21,897 bases of DNA from an uncultured Chthoniobacterales bacterium (GTDB taxonomy: Bacteria; Verrucomicrobiota; Verrucomicrobiia; Chthoniobacterales; UBA10450). The notes under the pieces are model-generated. The model made no database searches, was not told the origin of the DNA, and saw nothing but the letters and a program-made list of their open reading frames with translations. Every line of letters begins with the position of its first letter. Positions within the stretch are counted from its first letter, which is position 1. The position numbers and the translations under genes were made by a program. Below are positions 7,195 through 13,933 of this stretch, in pieces. The stretch lies in contig CATPAT010000054.1 in the NCBI GenBank assembly GCA_955652155.1, forward strand, positions 1 to 21,897. Direction: 5' to 3'.

Positions 7195-10100
7195 TTAGCG
7201 CGCAGCAGCTGGCTCGAATTCGCCTTCTTTCGGCGGGGCCGGCGCATCTTCGTGATGGGTGTGACCGCTCCGTAAGAATGGCACTTTGTCGAGAACGTGT
7301 TCCTGGAACCATTCCAACCAGAGGTAGATCACGGGCGTGACAAATAACGTGATCAGTTGCGAAAAAACCAGGCCCCCGACAATTACGAGCCCCAGTGGCC
7401 GGCGCGACGAAGCGTCCTGTCCGAAACCAAGAGCGAGCGGCACCGCGCCCATTAACGCAGCAAGTGTTGTCATCATGATCGGGCGAAAACGTTCGACGCT
7501 GGCTTCGTGAATTGCCGAACGCAGGTCCCAACCCTCATCAATTCGCTGCAAAGCGAAGTCGACCACCATGATTCCGTTCTTCTTCACGATGCCGAGCAAA
7601 AGAAAAAGTCCGATCACGCTGTAGAGCGACAAGGTCGACCCAAAAATCCAAAGCGTGAACAAGCCGCCGACCACGGCGGGCACGATCGCCGGAAACAGAA
7701 CCGTGATTGGATGGACATAGCTTTCGTAAAGAATTCCAAGGATCACGTACATGACGAAAACGGCGGCGATCAGGAGCAGCGGCAGCGCTTGGAAAAGTTG
7801 TCGGAAGACGAGCGCCTCGCCCTGAAACGTAGACTGAACGCCAGGAAATTGCTGACGCACTTGTGCAAACGAGTCTTCGATGAATTTGGTCGCATCACCG
7901 ATCGCAACGTCCGGCAGCAAATTGAAATTAATCGTGACGCTGGTGAACTGATTGAAGTGGTTCACTGCCTGCGGACCCACAACCAGATTTGTCGATGTCA
8001 CCGCCCGCATCGGAACGAGATCCGAGCTAGTTCCAGTTGTGGTGGTGATACCGCTGCTTCCCGTGCCACCACCACTTTGGCTGATCGTGCTGCTGCTGTT
8101 GCTCCGTACATATAAATTGTCGAGATCTCTCGGCTGCGCGCGCTCATTGTCTTTCACTTCGAGGATGACCTGATATTGGTCGTCCGGCTGTTTGATCAAA
8201 TAGACGTAGTTCTGCGAGTAGGCGTTCTTCAATAAGCTCTGGATCGCGGCAGTAGAAACGCCGTAAGTGGCGGCACGTTCGCGATCGATGTTAATCGAAA
8301 GGTTCGGCGTGTTGTTGTAATAATCGGAGCGAAGCGACGCGAACCCTTTGAAGCCGCGCAGATTTGTCATCATTTGATTCGCCGCGCCATAGACGTCCTG
8401 CGGAACGATGCCGCTAATCGTGTAAGCGTACTGGCCCTGCGTTTGGTTGGTTGCGCCGACGTTAATTTGCAGCACCGGACTGGGCGTTATCACCGCGGTC
8501 AGGCCAGGAATTGTATTGATCGACTTTTGTATTCGCAAAAGACATTGCTCGATCGGATCACGCTGCTCGCGCGGTTTAAAAACGCAAAAGAGGATTGCCT
8601 GCGACGACGAAGTTCGCGAAAGGGAACCGGCAATCGTGAAAAACTGCGCGATACTCGGGTCCGCCTCAACTTTTTGATTCACCTGTTGCTGGAATGCGCG
8701 CATTTCAGCGGGCGACGAACCTTCCAGGGCAATGAAAACGCCGCGGGCAAAGCCGCTGTCTCCCGGCGGAAGCAGCGTGAACGGCAAATGCGTGAAGAAA
8801 AACCAAAGGCCGAGAATGCAAACGAGCAGGATCGGAATGGTCAGCCAGGCGCGGTCAAGAAATCTATCAAGAGCACGGCTGTAGGCACCGATGACACGCT
8901 GAATGAAATCGCCGGTCCACTTTTCCATCCGAGTGCGTTTATGGCCGGCCCGGCGTTCGCCAAGGATGCGCGCACACATCAACGGAGTCAGGGTCAGGGA
9001 AACAAGACCTGAGGCGAGAATCGCCACGATGATGGTGATGGAAAATTCCTGGAAGATGCGGCCGAGTAATCCAGGTAGGAAAACCAAGGGAATAAAAACG
9101 GCCGCGAGCGAAAGCGTCATCGACAAAATGGTGAAGGAAATTTCGCCCGCCGTATTGTAAGCCGCTTTCAGAATCGATTCGCCGTGCTCGGCCCGACGAA
9201 TCACGTTTTCCAAAAAGACAATTGCATCGTCGACCAGAAACCCGATCGCGAGAGTCAGCGCCATCAACGTCAAATTGTTGATCGAGAATCCAAGCATGCT
9301 CATCACAGCGAACGTGAGCAGCAACGAAAGCGGCAGCGCGACCGCCGGAATGAGGGTGTCGGTGGCCCGACCAAGAAAAACATAGATCACCATCACCACA
9401 AGCATGAAGGCAATCATGAGCGTGGCGCGCACATCGTGGACGGAATTCACGATAGTCTGGGACCGATCGAAAACCGGCGTGAACGTGATTGATCCCGGTA
9501 AACTCGCACGCAGCTCGGGGAAGAGCGCCTTAACCGAATTCGCAACTTCCACCGCATTCGCGCCTGCCTGCCGTGAAACTGCGAGCACTACGATCGAGCC
9601 CGGCGGATTAAATCCGCGCATCCAAAAGAAACGAGAAGTGCGCTCGTCCTGCACACCTTGCTTAACGTCCGCGATATCTCGCAAATAAACCGGCGAGCGA
9701 TCCTTGTTCCGCGCGACGATCAAATTTCGATAACCATCGGCTTGGTCGATTTGACCGTTCGGTTGCAAAACATAGCTGCGATGCGCTCCGTCGAATTGCC
9801 CGGCGCCGGAGTAAACCGTTCCCGCTTTGATTGCGTTCGCGACGTCATCCATCGTTAATCCGCGTGAAGCGAGCGCCGCCGGATCGGCCTTGATCCGGAT
9901 CGCGCCCTGGACGCCGTAGATGTTCACCTGTGAGACGCCGGGAAGAATCGCGATGCGCTGTGCCACCACTGTGGATGCGTACTTATATAGATCGCCGTCG
10001 GTCAGCGTGTCCGACATGAATCCGACCAGATAAACTGCCTGATCGTTCGGGTTCGTTTTGCTGAACGTTGGCGGACTCGGCAAATCGACCGGCAATTTGC

Positions 10101-10584
10101 CGGTCGCGCGCTGGATTGCGGCCTGCACGTCGGTCGCCGCGTCGGTGATGCTCTTGCTCAGAACAAATTGCAGAGTCAGTGACGTGTTGCCCTGCGTGCT
10201 CGAGCTGGTGATGATGTCGAGCCCAGGAATCTGCAGAAATTGTTTTTCAAGCGGCGTGGCGATGTTGTTCGCCATCGTCACCGGATCCGCGCCAGGATAG
10301 GCGCAGGTGACTTGAATGATCGGATAATCGACCGCCGGAAGATCGTTGACCGCCAGTTTATTGTAGGTCACAATTCCTGCGACGATCACTGACAACGTCA
10401 GCAAGACGGTCATCACGGGCCGCCGAATGAACGGACCGGAAAGTCCGGTGCCTTTGACCGGAACTAATTTCGCTTCTTTCGATGCTGTAGAAGCGGATGT
10501 CGATCTTAGACGATTTTGATCTTGTCCCGCGTCTGCGGGATGTTCGCCGTCCGACGCTCCGTCGTGTTCTTCTGACCGCTCCAT
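7195..10584 (-). CDS. RND efflux pump permease (HAE1/MdtB-AcrB type)
   Basis: The 1129-residue inner-membrane, proton-driven component of a tripartite drug-efflux pump. After a hydrophilic N-terminal extension of about 48 residues comes FIRRPVMTVLLTLSVIVAG (TM1). The first periplasmic porter half follows, then TM2-TM6 with the proton-relay aspartates D452-D453 in AIGFLVDDAIVFLENVIRR, TM7 near 582-600, the second porter half, and the C-terminal TM bundle (YVILGILYESYVHPITVLFP, FLLLGIVKKNGIMVVDFALQ). A Ser/Thr/Gly-rich insertion occupies residues about 829-854. It starts 12 bases after the adaptor stop, so the two are co-expressed; no strong Shine-Dalgarno is visible. No outer-membrane factor gene adjoins it, so it probably uses a TolC-like protein encoded elsewhere. 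The substrate is unknown. It is about 80-100 residues longer than typical MdtB/MdtC proteins, explained by the extension and insertion. Confidence 0.95.
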   Translation of the reverse strand: MERSEEHDGASDGEHPADAGQDQNRLRSTSASTASKEAKLVPVKGTGLSGPFIRRPVMTVLLTLSVIVAGIVTYNKLAVNDLPAVDYPIIQVTCAYPGADPVTMANNIATPLEKQFLQIPGLDIITSSSTQGNTSLTLQFVLSKSITDAATDVQAAIQRATGKLPVDLPSPPTFSKTNPNDQAVYLVGFMSDTLTDGDLYKYASTVVAQRIAILPGVSQVNIYGVQGAIRIKADPAALASRGLTMDDVANAIKAGTVYSGAGQFDGAHRSYVLQPNGQIDQADGYRNLIVARNKDRSPVYLRDIADVKQGVQDERTSRFFWMRGFNPPGSIVVLAVSRQAGANAVEVANSVKALFPELRASLPGSITFTPVFDRSQTIVNSVHDVRATLMIAFMLVVMVIYVFLGRATDTLIPAVALPLSLLLTFAVMSMLGFSINNLTLMALTLAIGFLVDDAIVFLENVIRRAEHGESILKAAYNTAGEISFTILSMTLSLAAVFIPLVFLPGLLGRIFQEFSITIIVAILASGLVSLTLTPLMCARILGERRAGHKRTRMEKWTGDFIQRVIGAYSRALDRFLDRAWLTIPILLVCILGLWFFFTHLPFTLLPPGDSGFARGVFIALEGSSPAEMRAFQQQVNQKVEADPSIAQFFTIAGSLSRTSSSQAILFCVFKPREQRDPIEQCLLRIQKSINTIPGLTAVITPSPVLQINVGATNQTQGQYAYTISGIVPQDVYGAANQMMTNLRGFKGFASLRSDYYNNTPNLSINIDRERAATYGVSTAAIQSLLKNAYSQNYVYLIKQPDDQYQVILEVKDNERAQPRDLDNLYVRSNSSSTISQSGGGTGSSGITTTTGTSSDLVPMRAVTSTNLVVGPQAVNHFNQFTSVTINFNLLPDVAIGDATKFIEDSFAQVRQQFPGVQSTFQGEALVFRQLFQALPLLLIAAVFVMYVILGILYESYVHPITVLFPAIVPAVVGGLFTLWIFGSTLSLYSVIGLFLLLGIVKKNGIMVVDFALQRIDEGWDLRSAIHEASVERFRPIMMTTLAALMGAVPLALGFGQDASSRRPLGLVIVGGLVFSQLITLFVTPVIYLWLEWFQEHVLDKVPFLRSGHTHHEDAPAPPKEGEFEPAAAR

Positions 10585-10596
10585 ACAGAATCGGAA

Positions 10597-11811
10597 TTAC
10601 ATCGCGCTCTTTGCCGCAGCGCTTTGGCCACCCGAAGGGTTTGTCGCGCCGTAGGGTTTGGGATCGACTTTTGTCCCGGGAGCGAGCGCAAGTTGTCCGG
10701 TCACGACGACTGTCTCTCCAGGTTCCACGCCACTTTCTACGACCATCAGATCACCATCTTGCCGCTGTCCGGGTTTAACCGGACGAAGATCGACCGTGTT
10801 ATCCGGTTTCATCACAAAAATGAACGGACCACTTTGACTAATCTGGACAGCTTGCGATGGAACCAGCCGCGCGTCTTTGATCGTGTCGAGAATGAGACGG
10901 ACCCGCACAAATTCCGACGGCCAAAGCGCGTGGTCCGGATTTGGCGTCACACCCCGCGCTTTCACCGTTCCCGAACCAGGTTGGACGGCGTTGTCGATGA
11001 AATACAAATCGCCCAGACGCGGCGGAATTTTGTCGTCCGGCGAATAGGTTTGCACTTTCACATTCGGACCGCCGAGATATTTCCTCACTAATGCCAAATC
11101 GGTTTCGGCAACGGTGAAGTCGGTGTAAATCGGATCGAGGCCCTGAATTGTCAGCAACACGGCGCCGCTGCCAGTGTTGCCGCTCACGATGTTGCCCACA
11201 TCGACAAGTCGCAGTCCAGCGCGGCCGTTGATCGGCGATTTGATGTAGCAAAAATCCACGTTCACTTGAGCCGCTGCGGCTGCTGCTTCGGACTTGCGCG
11301 CGTTTGCCTGAGCAGTGTCGAAGTCCTGCGGGGCCGTGACGTTTCTCGCGCGCAGCTCCGTCTGCCGCTTCAGCGTCACCTGGTCTAGCGCAGCTTGCGC
11401 CTGCGCCTGCTGGAGAGCGGCTTGATAAGGGCGCGGGTCGATCGTGAAAAGGAGATCGCCTTTCTTCACATCGGCCCCGTCGTGAAAATGGCGCGCGATG
11501 ATTTGTCCGCTGACCTGGGCTTGCACTTGCACGGTTTCGAAGGCGGCACACGTGCCGATTTCGTCCAGATAAAGCGGCACATCTTTGCTGATCACTTTCG
11601 CCACCAACACCGGTCGAACCGGCGGCTGCGTTGTTTTCGCCGTCTCTACTCCGCGCTGCAACGTGCGCGCCACCGCAAACGCCGCGAGGATGACGAAAAG
11701 GAAAATGCCCCAACGCGGAATTCGCTGCTTCCTGTCGCCGGTCGTTCTCACTCTCCTCGTCTCCTGAACTTCTGTGACGGCTCCATTTCCTGATTCCAAT
11801 CGAGTACCCAT
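10597..11811 (-). CDS. RND efflux periplasmic adaptor (HlyD/AcrA-MdtA-like)
   Basis: A 404-residue membrane-fusion protein that links the RND permease to an outer-membrane channel. An N-terminal anchor (about 33-50, RWGIFLFVILAAFAVARTL) lacks a lipobox cysteine, so it is held by an uncleaved TM helix or signal. Then come a barrel-sandwich/lipoyl half motif (VQAQVSGQIIARHFHDGADV, DLLFTIDPRPYQAAL), an Ala/Gln-rich alpha-hairpin coiled coil (about 128-185), the second lipoyl half (CYIKSPINGRAGLRLVDVGN), a beta-barrel (DPIYTDFTVAETDL) and a C-terminal membrane-proximal domain. The ATG at 11811 is chosen because only one base separates it from the TAA of the MarR gene; an ATG at 11865 is in frame but would overlap the regulator by 53 bases. 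It is in an operon with the MarR-family gene upstream and the permease downstream. Confidence 0.93.
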   Translation of the reverse strand: MGTRLESGNGAVTEVQETRRVRTTGDRKQRIPRWGIFLFVILAAFAVARTLQRGVETAKTTQPPVRPVLVAKVISKDVPLYLDEIGTCAAFETVQVQAQVSGQIIARHFHDGADVKKGDLLFTIDPRPYQAALQQAQAQAALDQVTLKRQTELRARNVTAPQDFDTAQANARKSEAAAAAAQVNVDFCYIKSPINGRAGLRLVDVGNIVSGNTGSGAVLLTIQGLDPIYTDFTVAETDLALVRKYLGGPNVKVQTYSPDDKIPPRLGDLYFIDNAVQPGSGTVKARGVTPNPDHALWPSEFVRVRLILDTIKDARLVPSQAVQISQSGPFIFVMKPDNTVDLRPVKPGQRQDGDLMVVESGVEPGETVVVTGQLALAPGTKVDPKPYGATNPSGGQSAAAKSAM

Positions 11812-11812
11812 C

Positions 11813-12295
11813 TTAATTTCGGCTGTTCTTCCCGTTTCGGCCCCGAGCGCCGGCCTGTTTCCCATTCACCTTCTCCGTCTTCTGCCGAATCCGATCCAAC
11901 ACCCGGATGCAAGTGCGCAGTTCGGACGCAGGAATATCGTCAAGCAATTCGTGTCGAAGTTGGAACGCCTCCGTCTTGATTTGTTCAATCACCCGTTGAG
12001 CGCGGGGCGCCAAATGCACCGTTTTGCAACGGCGATCCTGCGACGAACTTTTTCGCGCCACCCAGCGATCACCTTCCAGGCGGTGCAACAGGGTCACAAG
12101 GGTTGGTTCTTCGATGCCAAGAAGTGCGGCGATCTCGGCCTGGGTCAATGGACCAGGCGCGACGGACAAGTGCATCAGAGTGCGCCACTTGGCCTGGCTC
12201 AAACCCATCGGCTTCAGCCGCTCGTCCAATTTCAGCCTCCAGGCACGGGCGGTGCCATGCAAGAGGGGCCCGAATGAATCAACATCAGTCTTCAA
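11813..12295 (-). CDS. MarR/SlyA-family transcriptional regulator
   Basis: A 160-residue winged-helix regulator. It aligns along its length with SlyA-type proteins: a dimerisation helix (ARAWRLKLDERLKPMGLSQ), then KWRTLMHLS, the recognition helix region (TQAEIAALLGIEEPTLVTLL), the wing (GDRWVARKSSSQDRRCKTVHL) and a C-terminal dimerisation helix, ending in a basic tail. The start is TTG at 12295: an in-frame TGA lies two codons upstream and no ATG occurs before residue 30, inside the core; a second TTG at codon 12 is the only alternative. No Shine-Dalgarno is evident. As first gene of the operon with the RND adaptor and permease it most likely represses all three, responding to a small hydrophobic or aromatic ligand as MarR proteins do. 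The 24-bp palindrome just upstream is the presumed operator. Confidence 0.92.
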   Translation of the reverse strand: MKTDVDSFGPLLHGTARAWRLKLDERLKPMGLSQAKWRTLMHLSVAPGPLTQAEIAALLGIEEPTLVTLLHRLEGDRWVARKSSSQDRRCKTVHLAPRAQRVIEQIKTEAFQLRHELLDDIPASELRTCIRVLDRIRQKTEKVNGKQAGARGRNGKNSRN

Positions 12296-12302
12296 AAGTC
12301 AA

Positions 12303-12326
12303 AATTAGTTAGCATGCTAACTAATT
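12303..12326. promoter_or_regulatory. Perfect 24-bp palindrome: probable MarR/SlyA operator
   Basis: All 24 bases are self-complementary about the centre between 12314 and 12315. The inner 12 bases (12309-12320) are TTAGCATGCTAA, which differs at one position from the published SlyA consensus TTAGCAAGCTAA; the outer TTAG/CTAA repeats the same half-site. It sits seven bases before the TTG start of the MarR gene and only 14 bases downstream of a perfect TTGACA hexamer, so a bound dimer would block RNA polymerase. The binding protein is inferred, not shown. Confidence 0.85.
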
Positions 12327-12346
12327 CGAACCTAGAGCAGTGTCAA
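12318..12346 (-). promoter_or_regulatory. Candidate promoter of the marR-adaptor-permease operon
   Basis: A perfect -35 hexamer TTGACA (12346-12341, minus strand) is followed after 17 bases by TAGTTA (12323-12318), a poor -10 that lies inside the palindrome. The next better -10-like match, TAGCAT at 12319-12314, would need a 21-base spacer. The whole operon promoter therefore fits in the 60 bases after the glycosyltransferase stop. The weak -10 makes the exact transcription start uncertain; the transcript would have a very short leader. Confidence 0.4.
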
Positions 12347-12355
12347 TGCCACCGC

Positions 12356-13786
12356 TTATTCAATCTTGAGCAATAAGATCGATTCTTTGCGGTAATCGGT
12401 TGACCGCATGATGCGGTGTGGCTGGCGCGGCGCCCAGCGCTTGCTTTCCATCACTTCTTGTTCCCGTTCCGGGCGGACCAGCAGATAGCGCGCGTCCGTC
12501 GGCACTTCATCGATTTCGCTTGCGTAAACAAGTTTTGAGCGCATGTAAAAAAAGATCGGCTGATAATTTGGATCGAGCGCGTAAACCGTCTCCGATTGCG
12601 GAATCATCGATTCAACCTGCTTCGCGAGACGCTTGATCCGCTGCCGCCGGTCCATTTTCGGAACGACCGCAATTGCGTAGGTCCACATGGCAAGGCAGGC
12701 CAGAACGACGATGCCGATAATCGTGCGACGGCGCGCGTTAAAAGAAAACGATTCCCCCCCAAGCCACCGCGGCCAGCGTAGATTTTCCTCACAGAAAGTC
12801 ATAGCCAGCAGCCAGCACGCGGGCACTAGCGCGGGCATCGCGTAGCGGGGAATCGATCCGGGTACAAGATTGACGATCACAAAAGGAACGAGCGCGCCCC
12901 AAGTCAGCGCTCGAGCAACTTGTCGATCTTTCTCCACAGCGAAGTTTTCGAATCGCACCAGTGGCAAAAAAATTACCCACGGCAGAAGATAAAGAACGCC
13001 ATGCGGCATATTGAAAATCCACCGGCCAAATTGAAAGTCGGTGCCGCGGAGCCGTCCGGTGAACTGTTGCGACCATTTCGTTGTCGCGGTGGCATGTCCG
13101 GCGGCTTGCAAAAAGGGAACCGCCCAGGCCGCAAAAATTCCAAGCATCAGCGCGATACCGACGAAATGGGCCGGATGAAAGAGCGCTCGCCATCTGCGCT
13201 CTTTCCAAAGAACCGCGATCACGACGCCATAAAAGAACAAAAGATGAACGGGACCTTTGGCCAGCCAGCCCAGTCCAAGAAAAACGAACGGCAGCGTCCA
13301 AATCAACCAGGGCGATTTTTTCTGCTCCCAAAAACTCAGCCAGAAAATGATCGCAAGCGCACAAAGCGACACATAAAGCCCTTCAATTTCGATGAGTCGC
13401 CCTTTCTCGATGATACCCGCGTTAATCAGCCAGATGAGGGCGGCGATGGTCGATCCACGCGGCCCCAGACTGGGACGCGCCACCGTGGCAAAACTGAGCG
13501 CAACCAAAAGGACGGCAATCACTGACGGCATCCGTGCGGTCCACTCGTTCTGTTGCCCGAAAATCTTGAACGAGGCGGCGACGAGCCAGTTAATTAGCGG
13601 CGGTTTCCGAAAGTAGGTTTCGCCACCGACCTGCGGCATCAGATAGTTGCCGGTCTCGAGCATCGTAATTCCGGGCAAAATGCGGCGGCCCTCTTCGCCT
13701 TTGATCGCGAGGGACCCGAGCGCCGGAAGATAAAGCGCAGCCCAAAGGAGAATCACGATCAACAAATTACCGGCGCGCGACGTCAT
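12356..13786 (-). CDS. Glycosyltransferase family 39 (ArnT/PMT-like) integral membrane protein
   Basis: A 476-residue multi-pass inner-membrane protein of the GT-C fold, which transfers sugars from polyprenyl-phosphate donors to acceptors on the periplasmic face (for example lipid A or glycans). Diagnostic blocks are the acidic first-loop motif GEEGRRI (E31, E32, R34), YFRKPPLINWLVA near residue 58, GLGWLAKGPVHLLF, and about ten hydrophobic helices up to residue about 365. A soluble C-terminal domain of about 100 residues follows (VVPKMDRRQRIKRLA to the end). The acceptor and sugar cannot be deduced. ATG 13786 gives the usual short cytoplasmic N-terminus; no Shine-Dalgarno is visible. It is divergent from nusA across 147 bp, and its stop lies 60 bases before the MarR gene. 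A seven-G run (coding strand) at 12754-12760 is the only slippage-prone tract. Confidence 0.88.
   Translation of the reverse strand: MTSRAGNLLIVILLWAALYLPALGSLAIKGEEGRRILPGITMLETGNYLMPQVGGETYFRKPPLINWLVAASFKIFGQQNEWTARMPSVIAVLLVALSFATVARPSLGPRGSTIAALIWLINAGIIEKGRLIEIEGLYVSLCALAIIFWLSFWEQKKSPWLIWTLPFVFLGLGWLAKGPVHLLFFYGVVIAVLWKERRWRALFHPAHFVGIALMLGIFAAWAVPFLQAAGHATATTKWSQQFTGRLRGTDFQFGRWIFNMPHGVLYLLPWVIFLPLVRFENFAVEKDRQVARALTWGALVPFVIVNLVPGSIPRYAMPALVPACWLLAMTFCEENLRWPRWLGGESFSFNARRRTIIGIVVLACLAMWTYAIAVVPKMDRRQRIKRLAKQVESMIPQSETVYALDPNYQPIFFYMRSKLVYASEIDEVPTDARYLLVRPEREQEVMESKRWAPRQPHRIMRSTDYRKESILLLKIE
12754..12760 (-). repeat. G7 homopolymer inside the GT39 gene
   Basis: Seven consecutive C on the plus strand encode the two Gly codons of the WLGGESF segment at the boundary of the membrane and soluble parts. 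A one-base slip would truncate the C-terminal domain. Seven bases is short for programmed phase variation, so this is listed only as a possible slippage site or sequencing weak point. Confidence 0.3.
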
Positions 13787-13833
13787 TGAGGTGAGATGTT
13801 GGACGTTCCGCGAGCGTCGTTCAACCCCACAGC

Positions 13834-13862
13834 TTGACGCTCTCTCTCGACAAGGGTAAGTT
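13834..13862 (+). promoter_or_regulatory. Candidate promoter of the nusA-infB operon
   Basis: TTGACG (13834-13839, five of six to the -35 consensus), a 17-base spacer, and TAAGTT (13857-13862, three of six to the -10). A start at about 13869 would put the 5' end of the mRNA right at the outer stem of the leader structure and give a leader of about 65 bases. It is the best sigma-70-like pair in the 147-bp divergent region, but the -10 is weak. Confidence 0.4.
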
Positions 13863-13870
13863 CACCGTCT

Positions 13871-13925
13871 AGTCCGCGCTGATTGGAGTGGGAAATGATG
13901 TCCCACTCCTTTTGGTCCGCGGACT
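13871..13925 (+). promoter_or_regulatory. Leader RNA structure of nusA: nested hairpin, terminator-like
   Basis: The inner hairpin has nine perfect pairs: GGAGTGGGA (13885-13893), loop AATGATG, TCCCACTCC (13901-13909), followed by TTTT (13910-13913), which is an intrinsic-terminator layout in the nusA direction. The outer stem is eight perfect pairs: AGTCCGCG (13871-13878) with CGCGGACT (13918-13925), enclosing the inner hairpin. The 3' outer arm contains the only GGA near the nusA ATG, which is eight bases further on. No plus-strand gene lies upstream, so this is not the terminator of a neighbour; it looks like a leader attenuator or translational gate. Confidence 0.7.
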
Positions 13926-13933
13926 GATGTTTT

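Noticed and set aside
10838..11713. Long open frame of about 290 codons overlapping the RND adaptor in another frame
   Set aside because: It lies wholly within the adaptor gene, has an Arg/Ser-rich composition typical of a GC-rich frame shadow, and resembles no family.
11812..11865. Longer start for the RND adaptor at ATG 11865
   Set aside because: It overlaps the MarR gene by 53 bases; the ATG at 11811, one base after the MarR stop, gives a normal short cytoplasmic N-terminus.
13885..13913. Hairpin before nusA as the terminator of the glycosyltransferase gene or another neighbour
   Set aside because: The T-run lies on the nusA side and the glycosyltransferase is transcribed away from it, so no upstream plus-strand transcript would need it here.
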